Part shown: positions 38,346-50,993 of the stretch, piece by piece
How the letters are laid out: each line of letters opens with the position of its first letter
Numbering within the stretch: the stretch's first letter is position 1
NCBI GenBank assembly: GCA_002633005.1
Contig: NMRA01000062.1
Location: 209,638 to 262,609, forward strand
Length of the DNA stretch: 52,972 nucleotides
From: Phoronis australis
Lineage: Eukaryota; Phoronida; Phoronidae
Reading direction: 5' to 3'
Made by a program: the position numbers and the translations under genes
The notes under the pieces: generated by a model
What the model was told of the DNA's origin: nothing
Databases searched by the model: none
The model's input: only the letters and a program-made list of their open reading frames with translations

Positions 38346-40385
38346 TATGGTTTGCGTTCGTATGTGTGAATTTTGTGGTTCTAAATATGGCAAACGTGAA
38401 CTCTGTGGCAACTATTCTCCGATTTCTCTAATGATGAAAAATGATATATCTTCTCTCTTTTTATCCTTCCCAAACCAAAATTGAGATTGCAAAATATTCA
38501 GGGTCATATTACGGCTTTTCACTGGGGCCTCTAAGGTTTACGAATACTTTGGTACCATGGTAATTCGAACTGCTCGGCGCCGATCGCTACGATTCACCCT
38601 AATTGTAGTCGTTACCATTTCCATCCCCGACATTTGTCACCTAAACATCACCTACCTGTCATCACTAGCCCCTCCCCCCCTCCCCCCGGGTTAAGACATT
38701 TCCCGTCCCATCGGCTGGCCCAAGGCTTTGCCGAGCACCTCACCCGACCCCAACCCTCGGTCACCGCAAGGTTTCGCGGTTAACGCCGCTCAAGGTTATG
38801 GGGTAGGACCTCTCGTGGTTTGCGAGGGTCCTAAGCTCTAGAGTAATGCGACACTGGAAATACGGACGTAATCAAACTTCGGAAAGCAGTGAACTGTTGT
38901 TGCGTTATTTTTGAGTTGGCTCTCAGAAAACGACTTATGAATTTATATGCAGTTTGCACTGAACTGATTATTAAGTTAGTTTTAGCTACAATGCTCCATG
39001 ATAAGATAACCATTATCCTCTGGTAAGCTAAACGGGTTAGACCGCTATCAGGTAGAACGATATGCCTCTCACTGCACGGTCAGTACTTTTAGGTTGACCA
39101 ACATATCTATCATGCTTACGAAGGGAATAGTCTTCTTCTACAAGAAGATTCTCCCGGAAAAAAAATCTGCTTCACATAGGGACCAAAAACTTTACATGAA
39201 CCTGCACAATCTTATTGCGAAAAAATGCTTTACGTCTTTTATCTGCGTCTTTAGGCAGTGTGTCAAATTTGCTCTCGGAGGAGGAAGTCCATAGTAGAGC
39301 GCGTTTTTTTAATATGAAAAGGGGTATCGAGTTGCGCTTAGATGCTGATGGGGGACATTTCCAGCACCTACTGTGACAGTACTTCAATTCTCAGTTATAA
39401 GACTTTGTCTCAAGTAGACATCTTGTCAGCTCAACAAGGCAATCTTTTATAAATATTATTTTACGCCCGGCCCCCTCCTACTTCATTGGACTAATGAAAC
39501 GAGCGGCAGGAAAAACCGCAGGGACGCCGCCAAAAAAGTTAGTATTCAAAATCAACATGAGTTCAATACATGAAATTGAAAGTCTACAAAGTTGAAGTTC
39601 GTGCCTCTGGTGAAACGAATTATGCGGAAGTAAGAAATTGTTTACATCCGCTGAGTTGGAACTTTTCATCGTATGTCGATCACTCGTTTGGTAAGTCGGC
39701 TCCCAGTATTTTACATTTAAAAAACACCATTTTACAAAGCATGAGAGCCAAGTAAGTATGAGCGCAGCACGATCAACAAACAATTTATAGAAATTATTCC
39801 AGTTACAAGCAATTAAGTGTATGTTCTCAGAGACCTTGCATTTTTGCTGAAATGAGATTTAATTATTTTTCAAAAGTAATTGTGTGGAGCGCAAGAGCAA
39901 ATTTCTGACTCAAATCTTCAGTCACGTTTCATGTAACAGACCCCAGGTGGCGCAGAGGTAAAAGTCGAGGTTTGGAAAATGAGAAATTGAAATTATTTTT
40001 TACCCTTTTCCTCCTGCTTTGATATGAACTCAGGATAGTGTCTATTATTCTGCAGTCAAGTTCATTATGGTTTATGCAGATGCGTTTTTAGTCCAGTTAG
40101 CACTTGATGTCGCGCCCAGTTAACAAATTTCTGAAAACGGTTTAGTTAAGTAATTATTAGGACATTACATTCTAGAAGTAACTTATAGAAATCACCACTG
40201 TGACCCTCAGTTATGTAGAGATCTTTAGAGGCTTCGCACATTTTCTCAGGTGAAATTTATGTAGTTTTCAGAAATCGTTATGTGGAGCGTAAGATCAAAT
40301 TTCTGACAGTCTTAATCACTTTTCATGAAACCATATATTATAGACAATGTTCAGATTCGCAACTCCGACATCTTCTTGCGTAGTA

Positions 40386-40742
40386 TCCTAGAGGAGGCGC
40401 CACTCTCCTAAATTATCGGTTTCAGTTTCCGGTTAGTGTATTGTGATGGGAAATTCTCGCATCTATTTTACTGTCCAGTACAACAAAGAAAAAATCGGCA
40501 TTAATGAAACGCTGTTTAAAGTCTTCCAATAGTAGAACTGTTGGTATCGTGAGTACTTTAAGCAATGCTACAACCACCCGACCACACATCAGCTGACCAT
40601 GATTAGCAGACGTCGTACTTGCCGGAAATAAATCTGGCCAGGTGTCGCTAGTGAATAATGACGTAACGGCTTGTGCGTAAGATCACAGATTTCGTCCATT
40701 GCAAATATACGTAGTTGGTGGTCCATGTACTATAGTCTATGA
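40386..40742. repeat. dispersed repeat (partner at 3881-4095)
   Basis: Shares ordered blocks with DNAJC22 intron 1, including TACTTGCCGGAAATAAA, GGCTTGTGCGTAAGATCAC and CCATGTACTATAGTCTATG. Confidence 0.6.
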
Positions 40743-41153
40743 TGAAACAAACCCTAGGTTCGAAACTCGATGAAGCAACTTTAAGAAAAAATACCAAACG
40801 TTATACCATAGTAGCGGTGAATATTGCAATTTGTTGACTTCAAAATATGTCAAATCAAATAACTATCTCGTGTCATTCCATCGCGGCCGGGTAATGGTCA
40901 TGTTGTCCTTTTCGTGTCAACCGTGTGCATTGCGACTGCTTTTTGCCACATGTCAAATTACAAAGTTTTCAGTAATACTATCCACTTCTTGACTTCTGAC
41001 TGGATGATTTATTACTGACCTAAATATTTATTGCTGTTCTATAAATTCATTTATGTCATTCCTGGTTTCTGAAGAATTATTACTGTGTGCATAATTCGGG
41101 AACCGTTGACCGTGATATATCGGACATATATCGCACCCGGCCAACGGTAGCCA

Positions 41154-41304
41154 GTTTGTTATTACTCGACTCAAGTTGGCTTGCCACCGCCGGTTATTAT
41201 GCGCAGAGCACAGTCTCGACAAATGACGGACTTTCGGTTTGTTATTGCTAGACTCAAGTTGGCTTGTCACCACTGGTTATTATGGGCCGAGTCACAGTCT
41301 CGAG
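41154..41304. repeat. two-copy tandem duplication, 83-base period
   Basis: Copies at 41154-41220 and 41237-41304 share GACTCAAGTTGGCTTG and GGTTATTATG, and then CACAGTCTCGA. Copies differ at several bases. Confidence 0.8.
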
Positions 41305-42341
41305 CAATAACGCTGAGACTCGTAGTTTTTTTCCAAGCCCAAACATTACTTTGCATCTGAATTAGGAATAAGTTGAGTGCTGTCTTATAACGGTAATAGA
41401 CTAGTTGCCCAAGCTCAAGTTCACCGTTACATTTGCTTTATATCAATTCTCCCCGTTGCGTAGCAACACTAAAATTTTCTGTCATTTGTTCGTGTACAGA
41501 CGTGTTTGATTAGTGAATAAAACAACTTGAAATATTTACACTGTCTGTCATACCTTCCATGAATATACTTCTTTATCCAACTTTTCGAGGAAGTGGTCGA
41601 TATTTCAATGCTAACGTTATAATCCTGTCACCAGTGACAGTAGAATATCATGTGGCCTGCTTTCAACCAAACTACTGACGTGACGCAATTTTAATGGTCA
41701 TTATAAAAATTTGATGAGTTCGTCCCTCTACCATGGTAACACGTTTTGTTCGTGCGAGCATTTCGAGATATCAATGGTGTTCGCGCTTGTTACGTTTATT
41801 GCATTTGCAGGATCTTTCAAAAGTACGGGTTTTTGCTCGACTTTTCGGAAGCGCTGACGCTGGTGGTGATAATTTCGATCATTGGCAGAGGTAGCGTTAT
41901 CCTTCAAACGTTATTGATCAATTATAGTAAGTTCTTTCAAATGCACCAACTTAACATTTCGTTGGAAATTGTCAATATTAACTTTGTAATCTAATTTAAA
42001 CGACATATCAGTGACGTGTTTGGTTCTCTTTTGTGAAACGTGATCGGTAACCGGAAACTAAGTAATCACGGTGCGACAGTTGAAAGGTATCGATTTGCAA
42101 CGCTCGAAACATTGTTCAGAGGCACTTACAGAAAATCAAAAGGGTTTAAAAGGTTGCAGGAAAGACCAAGCACACTTGGAGTCATTTTGCCACAAACAAG
42201 AACTGACGATGAACTACGTTAATAATTTGCATGGTTTAACTGGATAAAGTAAAGACTTTAGTAGTCACTTTCGGAACAACAGAGGAATTAAAGTCGACAG
42301 AAAACACGTTTACCTATCTCTGCAAATCGAGAAAAAGGAGA

Positions 42342-42401
42342 ACACCAACAACGTCAACAACAGGAGCAGCAACAACAATAACAACAACAACAGCAACAAC
42401 A
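42342..42401. repeat. CAA-rich low-complexity run
   Basis: Runs of CAACAACAATAACAACAAC, 180 bases before the start codon of paralogue C, possibly within its 5' untranslated region. Confidence 0.8.
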
Positions 42402-42583
42402 GGAAATCAATGAAGTTCAATAGAAAATCTTGGACCGAGAAGTTTCCAGATTAAATCTGTGCCTGTTGTAATCAACAAAGATTAAAGTCGCCAAAAGTGA
42501 GCTAAAACTTTCAAAAAGTGTTTCGGAGTACCATAAACACAGTAAACCGTTATTGAACTTCCAACGGAAAAATATCCGCTAAA

Positions 42584-45500
42584 ATGATTGTCTATTATTG
42601 TTTGGTAATAGCTTCGACAATTATGATGGGACAAGGAAACAAACAAGCGCCAGGTAAAGCGAATGGTGCTCCTTTGCCTCCCGCAAATGGGAGAACTTTA
42701 TCACTGGATGGGTGCCAGCCTGTCTTCAAAGCATCGTGGTGGGACTTTCCACCATATGCAACGCAAGCTGGTGTCGATAACAGCAATAGAAGTACCACTA
42801 ACAGCGTAATAAGTCCGTTACACCGCCTTGTAGTGTCAATTGTCGACCACTGTTGTGGTTCCGGAAGTCGTGTTGAGTTCAATCAAAGTTGGTCCAATAT
42901 GTTCGAAATGACAGAGGGAGCTGACGACGACACGTTCAAGTTTCCCTACAGTTTGAGCGGCCCCGAAAAACAGTTCGTACACCTAGGCGACAATGTAGTG
43001 CTGAATGGAATCTTATCTCCCGGTAATTCGTTTTTTACTAATACTTACTTGTGGATGTAAATTTTAAATTTTTCGTTGCATATTACAAACTGACAACACC
43101 TACAAGCCCAGAAACCGCAGGGTAGCATACTCGGGTTTGAATAAACAATATGTAGCATCTTACTGGCACTTTCGTAATAGTCTTGAACTGAACTCTCTTC
43201 TTTCGTGGGGTAGAAAAATGCACTTCCCGTTTGACTTTCTTTGTAAAATGTCAACCCTATTCCAGTGTTGATTAGAAAGGGAAGCACGTGCAGTACTTAC
43301 ATTTAACTTTTTGCCAGGATTTGTCACGTTAGAAGCTTTAATAGAAGCTAAGCGTTTGCAGTTTGCAGGCAACCATTTTTGATATCATCGGTATCAATGA
43401 AAAAGCGTGATAGAATTCCCTTCAACAGCCTACTAAAACATGACAACCGCAAGCCTAGACAGTGACCACCGTCTCTAGTTGAACTACAGTCGTTCAACTA
43501 GAGACTGTGGTCACTGTCTACCGTAGGCCATGAATACGTGATTATGTCTACCGAAACATCTTCAGTTCACACGGCAATACGAACTACGTTTAGAGTTCAA
43601 AGTTTAGCAGACACGTTTTCACTGTACAAAAGTGAACGACAAACACGCAGCCTGCCTTTTCAAGAACGATGGTAGTTGATAGGAGTACGTTATCCATCGA
43701 TTTGAAGGCGTTTGATCGTAATCTTTTTGCATTGAAAGTTAGCGTATTTGCAATCACACAAACAATGTTAAATATTGAGGTGTTTTTAGAAGAAAGGACA
43801 TTTGGCCACAACATTAATCGATAAAAAGCACTAGGCCCCTGTACGCAATTTTTGCCACTAGGCCTATTAGCAAAGTCTAGTGACGCAGCAGGATTCAATA
43901 CAATTTGCCAAAAAGCCGTAAAGTGGTTATTGTTTTATGACATTTTCTCTTATTTCATACAACAAATTATTCAATTTAAAAACTATTGATTTTGCATTGA
44001 GTTTTGCTATTATGGCGTTCAATAATAGCGCTGGACATATTTATCAATAATGTCATAGGGTACTAAACAATAGGCAATCCTATGTGTAGACATTAGGTGT
44101 AACGTAATAATGTTTGAATATATTAAATGTGAAACTTCACGTCTTAAATTATTTACATCAACCTATAAGTTATTTCCCAGTCCCAACACTACAAACCGAA
44201 AAATAGAGGTCATACCGTTAAAATATAAAACTGACATCATGCAACGAAATCAATCCGTTTTCTGGAGGACTTCAATCATTAATTTAATTAGAAGTGAATT
44301 CAGTAACCCATGCAAATTTCAGTTTTTGCTTGATACGCCTCTGCTTTGGTGACTGTAACGCAAAGCGAATGAAAACCCGCCATATTTTTTGCAGACTTGT
44401 CGAATGTGGACCAAAATAAATAATTAAAAAATACTGCACATATAAAGTAAAATTGTGTCGATTCCCTGTACATAATTCTTTATTCAAGGTGCGTTTTACT
44501 TGGTGCCAAAGTTGAATAAGTCACCTCTGATAGGCGTCCTGGAATCAGCTTGGCCCCTTTTGGTCATCATCGTAGCCGCAAGTCTCCTGGCAGGGACAGT
44601 CATATGGGCTCTCGTAAGTAGACGGATCACAACAAATAACATATGGCTTCTCGCAAGTCGCTGGATAACATCAAATATCATACGGGCTCTCGCAAGCCGC
44701 TGGATACCAGCGAATAACATAGGGGCACTCGTAAGTCGTTGGATAACAGCAAATAACAGGGGCGGATCCAGGATTTTGAGTTGGGGGGGGCAGGACAGAG
44801 TATTAGCAAGGATTTTGCCCGTCAGACATTCGCACCCCCGTACTGCCAAATGGAATCTGGGAGAATTTTAGGGGGGGCCATGGCCCCCTTGGCCAAAAAG
44901 TGGGCGGGTTGGAATTCTTCGCCAAATTCGTCTTAATTCCACTAGACATGCTTCATTGAGGACATGTGTAGAACCAGAAAGGATGGCGGAAGAAAATAAA
45001 CGCGTTTTTAACTGACAAAATTAATTGTAAAATAGATTTTTGAAGAGGTCAAAACTTCTTACTTGGTGACCGGATTTGGACTACCGGCCGTTTATAATAC
45101 ACGGGATGAAGTACAGAAAGTGATGGGGAGTATTGTAGCCCCTGTATAGCCAGTCGAGGGGCTACGTGTTGCCTACGTGCGTTAGAAATAGACAAAAAAA
45201 AATTTAATGGTAAACTCTGTACAGGAAGATGGAGTCGAGTTCTTATAATAAAACTTGCAATTCTGAGGAGAATTGGTCGTATATGCCGGAAAGGAAAAAA
45301 TCGAATTTTAATGTTTCGGCTTTGCCTATAAAGTGGAATTGAATTCAATCGATGTTTCCGTTCCTCAAGAGAACATTTTTCACTGCAAGTGTAAACTAGT
45401 TTTAAGTGGCAAGACCAACACAAGTCTCCGCGAGATACCGCATTGCACGCGACTGCACTTAGCTTCACTTGTGAGTGCCTGGCGTTACGGAAAGGCCCCC

Positions 45501-48500
45501 CGGGATAGACAGGTCAGCCCTCGATTACATTTTGTTGGTTTTAGATGACTACATCCGATTAAAGAATCTAATCAACAATATCTACCGGTTGACTGGTCTT
45601 GGTGGAGCGTGTTAGTGGCTTCAAATTGGCTGGTCGTTTCCACGGAGTCGATAGCGGCGTATTTTCGGTAGCTGTTTGCACGTTTTGAAAATCTGATGGG
45701 TTGTTCTAAAATACGTAGGCCTATGTGATATGTTTTGACGTAAAATTTTGTATATTTTGGATAGGCTATATATTCTGGGATAGCAATTTCACTCAAACGA
45801 CTATCATTTAAAGAGATATTGGGTGACTTTGTTGTCGACTAACCGTATTAGCGCAGTATGAAGGTTGATTTTAACTCATCTGTTTGCTGAATGCGAAATA
45901 AGAATGAACGAATAAACTTGTTACTAATGAGAAACAACTACATACATTATAAAGGACGCCAGTTTATTATAAAGCTTCACAACTATAATGGTGGTTTAAC
46001 AAAACTTCACGAAAATGTTTGTTGCATACGCTAATGAACTTTTTTGCACTGATTCTTTGTGAGTACACACCAAGGTCTATAAACATTTACAGAGGTGCTG
46101 TTCACTTTTACGTTCTTTAATAACAGTCTTGAGTGAATAACTAATTATAATTATTTGCTTTAAAACTGCATCTACTATTTGACACAGTTTCCGAAAATAC
46201 GCCCAACGTTTCTAAAAATACACCCGGGCGTATATTCGGCTTCGTTTGAAGTTTTTGAAAAGTCGTTTTTCGAATATCCGCCCATGGGCCTATTTTCAGA
46301 AATTCTTGGTACGGCCATCGGTTTTACAAGCATTAAACAATTCTATTTGTGTTCAAACGTAATTGAATACACGAGACACCAGTTCGATTTAGAACGTCTT
46401 TTTGTAGGAACGCCGTCAAAATAATGAACAGTTTCCGAAAGTGTTTAAGACAGGGATTATCGAAGGAGTTTGGTGGGCTTTCGTTTCCATGACTACAGTA
46501 GGGTAAGTTTAATTTCGCACTACTGTTTTCAACGCACACGAGCCCTGGTTATGTGCACAAAAATGGATGTGGCAAACTCATCGTAGAGTGCCGACAGATA
46601 ATGATGATGACCATGGCCATGACGCCAACGTGGAAAACTGCCACCTATTGGCGGTAAAATGTACAACATAAAGTAGTCATCGATGACAAGAAACACATCA
46701 AAACCCAGGTTACTGACGCATACACAAAATCAAAACCCAGCGTATGGACAAATGCCAAAACACCACAAAGAACTAAGTGACTGCGATTACGTCATGGTAG
46801 TAGAAGAATATGGCGGCGACAAATATGCTTAGTAAGGTGAAAGACTTTGTTGGCCACAGCATCCATAACTGCCGGCGACGACGGAAAATTGCAGCACTCG
46901 CGGCAAAGATTACGGCACCGACTAGCGCAACTCAAATCAATATTTTCGCTTTGTAAGCACTTCGGATTTTTTATTTCAGGTACGGCGACAAGACACCCAC
47001 TTCATTTCTTGCTCGACTCTTCGGAATTCTATGGATCCTATTTGGTGTTTGCATTATGAGCGTGTTTACGAGTATTATCACCACGGCTCTCTCTAGCTCC
47101 CAAAACACGGTGAATCATATCACCTACAAAAAGGCAAGCGTGGCTGTTTGATATCAGTTGAAGTATACTTCTAAACAGTTTGTTTAAACATTTTAGCGTG
47201 AGGGAACACTTATAGCAGTTTATACGGAATAGCGAGAGTGGAGATTAATTTGTAATGGTTTCGACGAAGAACATAACTCTGCTGTTGGCAACTAATAGAT
47301 GTATGTGACCACTCACGCCTTTTTTCTCTTGTTACAAGATTTGTTGCAAAGTTCTCTGTTAGACGAATGATTTCATAGTAAGCCATTTTTCCGACAGGTA
47401 GCAGTCTTGGACAAAACGTTCGACTTTGTAGTTGCATTGGGCGAGAGCTCCATCATTACCGGTAGGTGGGGCTTGCTTCAAAAGAAATGCATCGTCCAGA
47501 GAGGATAATCATGAACTCTCTAATTTGTATGCAATGTTTTCACAAGTATTGAAAAAGGTCAAATTGAGTAACTAATCGCTTTTATTACAATTTCCACTGA
47601 TCGGCTTTTCGAATACTGAGTAACGTGTTTGCTGTAAAAATGCCAAAGCCCAACTAAAGCAGACCCAAGCGATGAAATAGGGGATGAGATGCACGGCAAA
47701 ATGTATAAATTGATAGGACTGTCTAGTTCATCGAGATCATGTTGATGAAAACACAGTGAAAAAGAATTGGGAAGGGACTCGCGAAGTGTCTTAGGATTTG
47801 AGAATTCGTACAGGTGTGGGCACCTTTTGGAGATAGTTGGCATTTTTTCCTTTAAATTGGTACATATAGTTATTAATTCGAGCAGTTGTTTAGACTATAA
47901 TGTCAAAGCAGACTGACGTTGACTAAGGTAGTTTATGCAAACCCTTTTTAAAAAGATTTAAGAAGGTCCGCTGGACGCGTTTTATTATCAATCGCTATTG
48001 TCTGGATGTGGGTGTGCTGCGTATCTGTCTGCCAGGATATTGATAGGGCAATATTCGTAGCAAGCAACAGGCAAATTTGTCTGGTCCATTGACAAGAAGT
48101 TTTAAAAAAGCGGAGAGGGCTTGACGATATGCCAAGTCAATGGCCAGAACTACATTACCGAGAATTCTTTAGTTATTAATACCACAATATCATTGTTATG
48201 AAGGATAATATGATTTCAACTTAACCATTTGGCCTCGAAGCCGACAGAAGTTGGCTACGAGTTTGCCTCCTAAACAGCAAAGCACGCACGTTCATGTGGA
48301 GGGTTGCGCAATTGGCGAGGACCAGGAAGGGGATTGAAGGGGTGGCGATAGGGAGGAATCTGACTTTGGGACAACAGGGACAAAAGTTTGGCGAATTCGA
48401 ATTAGTTGATAATCCCCTCCCTACAAATGTCTACCTTCTTACGAGCTTGCTAAAACGAACAAAGCGCCGGGAAGAGGTGTAACTGGTGACAACGGGGGAG

Positions 48501-50993
48501 GGGTGCAGTTGGGGATAAAACGGTTGTTGGCTATGGCTGGAGGGAAATAAAAATGATGTTACTGTGGGTCGAAACGGGATGGTGGCGGAGGTGAAATTGG
48601 AGTTGACGGGAGGGGGTAGATTTTGCACAGTCACGCATTTGTTAGCCCCCCCCCACTAAAAGGCAACCTTCCCAGTCAGTTTTTTCAACATGTGGCATTT
48701 GCGTCTCTGTTTTGGGTAATTCAAAGTTTTAGAAGGAATCTGCATCGCTCAACATCAGTTGCTATGATAATTGCCTGAATAATGAATATCTTCTGTCGTG
48801 GCCTCTGTGATCCACCGCGACACCTTTAAGCCTGATCACGAAACTGAGTTTACACGTTCAGTAATATTAAAAAAAAAATCGTTCTTTACAGCGTGCAAAG
48901 ATCGTAACTGCTTGAAGAGCGCGCTGCTCCAGGACGACTTAGATGGTATTTTGTTAGACCAGTACGCTGCAGCCTTTCAAAAGTCGGGTAGTCCTAACTT
49001 TCTTCAAGACTTCGATGTTGCTTGGAAATCTAATGTTTTCGTCAACCACGGCGTCCTGGTAACGGTAAGAAATATAGATTCACGAGGTAGCTACCTGTTA
49101 CAAGTCTTGAACATTGATGGCATTGACATTCGCATGAAAAGAAGCTAGGTGAATTTCATTTTTCTGACTCATAACTTAGGCCGCCTGTTATGTGGCCATG
49201 AGTATAAATTTGAAAAAAATTACAGCTACAACGGAAAATGACTGTTTTTGTTGAAACGATTTTCACTCGAGTATTTTTATGATGGAAGCCAGCGATGAAA
49301 AGAAGTCCTGGCAGACCTGATATATTACGAACTGATTCCCTTGCTAAAACTCTGTCAACATGTCGGGTCATACTGTACAAATAAATTTCTATCCTATTTC
49401 CAAGGAAATCCTGAAGTTGTTTAATTTAAGGTGAAAGTGTTTGATTTTCAGCATCGACGCATAAGTGAGATTACGCGCCAGCAATTGACCTTTTACAGAT
49501 AGAAAAAATCGATCGGTACACATCACTGAGCACAAATTCGTTGGATACAAGCCCTCTTAATCCAGAATACAGAAAGTAAGGCAGGCGATCGTCTGCTAGG
49601 TAATCTGAGGTTGATTTTAAATAGATACTAGTAGCTCGCTAGAAAAGCAAGATATCGCGAGATTGCGCGACAATTTACCGTATAATTTCTATGAGAACAC
49701 GTGATTTTGGCTGGATTATTCTCCGGCCGCGTGACATCACAGCTATGGAACCCTACCGTGTTTGCTCGTATCTGTAATTAACTGGAGTTTCCATCTGTTT
49801 GAAATGCTACTTAGTGCCGGAAATCTACACAGACCCTTATATTACTTCGTTTCCTAGTAGGCATACACACGGGATTATAGGTATCCCACAATCCTTCATG
49901 ACTATGACATTTATCGCTACCCGTCAAGGTTAACTGAAGCCTCCCAAACTTGATGGATTGGGTTGGTTTCCCTGACAAAATTACTGGGGTTCTGGTTGTA
50001 TTTGTTCACATGCCAATGCCCTGAATGGTGTGTTACGGTTTAGTGCTTTATCTTGCCTCACAATTGGGGAGCAGTGAGCAAGGGGAAAATGTATAAAACA
50101 ATAGCAATAAAACTAAACTAAAGAATAAGCCGAAAACTCTTAATGGTCAAAAATCAAATTTGCTTGATGAATACAACTTATTAGGAATAATTATTAGTCT
50201 TCATATACGCCATATGTTAGCCACATAACGTGACCTGAAATTAAGTTCGGAAGGACCTCTAGTCCGACTAAGGTTTGAACTTGGAACTTTCTGCTAACCG
50301 TGCACGGTTACAAGGAACCACATCTAATTTGACAAAGGAGCAACTTGAGATCAATTTATTTCTTAACGGCAAGTGGTCTGAATGAAAGTGTAGCGGAGGG
50401 TCACATCCGCTTTAAAATTCCACTTGGTTCCTTATAACGGCGTTACTGACGTTTCTCACTAGTTTTAGTGCTAAGCATAACCCTCCTCATGCTCAATATA
50501 CAGGGTTGCTTGCAAGATCAGTTAACTACGAAAAGAGAGTGCTCTCCTGACATACCAGAGGTTCATCATTGGTCATTACAGCATAGTTTTCCGAAACGTA
50601 CTGTCAGGAACATGCCTCGACAGAAATGCGAGTAGTCCAAGTGTATTGTAGCAGTTCTTGTTCTCTTCTCGTTGGCAGCAAGCTCCAACTGAGCTCAAGA
50701 AGTGCTTCTCTGTACATGCTGCTAAACAGTCTCCGGCATTGTTCAAAAAGTTGATGGCGTCTTTGTATGTTCCTGCAAAGTCAAGCACAGGAGCAGCAAG
50801 TGTTGCGTCTGATCTCTTAACCAATGGAAATGGTACCATCTTTTGGATTGGGACGGGGCTATTTTGTTTGATCGTACTCGTTATTTGCATCTCATTGGCC
50901 GTCATAGAGAAAGTGATGTGGCGACAGAAAGTCGAACACTTTGTTAAAGTTCAAGAAGTCCGCACAAAGGGTCTAAGTGAGCGTAAGTTCTAG
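42584..50993 (+). CDS. paralogue C: glutamate-receptor-like channel with potassium filter
   Basis: Seven plus-strand exons: 42584-43022, 44489-44613, 46408-46502, 46980-47133, 47398-47461, 48892-49064, 50679-50993; phases 1,0,2,0,1,0; 454 residues. A signal peptide (MIVYYCLVIASTIMMGQG) is followed by a Pro/Gly/Asn-rich linker absent from A and B. S1 has CQPVFKASWWDFPPYA, sequons NRS and NQS, a CC pair, WSNMFEM and DTFKFPYSLSGPEKQ. M1 spans 167-188. The filter TTVGYGDK is at 217-224 after GVWWAFVSM. S2 carries KTFDFVVALGESS, LDGILLDQYAAAF and VAWKSNVFVNHGVLV. M4 is at 405-430 after LLTNGNGTIFW, then the longest cytoplasmic tail of the three (ends SERKF). Intron 4 is GC-AG (AAG|GCAAGC). The exon 2 donor lies in a four-copy 39-base repeat. 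Likely potassium-selective receptor channel; ligand unknown. Confidence 0.9.
43453..43528. repeat. near-perfect short hairpin
   Basis: The arms AGACAGTGACCACCGTCTCT and AGAGACTGTGGTCACTGTCT pair with one mismatch. They continue through GTTGAAC/GTTCAAC to a loop of a few bases, with outer GCCTA/TAGGC. It lies in intron 1 of paralogue C. It is either a tiny MITE or a structured RNA element. Confidence 0.8.
44601..44756 (+). repeat. four tandem 39-base copies spanning a splice donor
   Basis: Units 44601-44639, 44640-44678, 44679-44717 and 44718-44756 all fit CAT(A)nGGGCTCTCG(T/C)AAGT.., then GGAT and AATAA. The first includes the last codons of paralogue C exon 2 and its GTAAGT donor. Confidence 0.95.
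44757..44905. repeat. GGGGCGGATCC-type element, copy 2
   Basis: GGGGCGGATCCAGGATTTTG, AGTTGGGGGGGGCAGG, then GGGAGAATTTTAGGGGGGGC and CATGGCCCCCTTGG as in 27537-27800. It begins at the base after the last 39-base repeat copy. Confidence 0.75.

Larger units (their letters stand above)
37436..42583. other. divergent spacer between paralogues B and C
   Basis: 5.1 kb between two start codons facing away from each other; it must contain both promoters. It holds a degenerate minisatellite (38220), a GC-rich stretch at 38665-38830, the repeat pair at 40386 and 41154, and a CAA-rich run just before C. No supported coding exon. No clear TATA box or CpG-dense island is assigned. Confidence 0.6.

Noticed and set aside
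41819-41915. M1-like exon after a TTTGCAG acceptor, frame with EALTLVVIISIIGRGSVI
   Set aside because: It recalls the AWPLFVIIVS helix, and GGATCTTTC recalls the exon 2 start. But the acceptor phase and the hydrophobic frame disagree by one base, the GSF-frame hits stops, and no other exon of a fourth gene is nearby. At most a decayed pseudo-exon.
46800-46850. ATGGCGGCGACAAATATGC as an alternative first exon of C
   Set aside because: ATGGCGG recurs in non-coding repeats here, the frame stops after a few codons, and it lies between exons 3 and 4.
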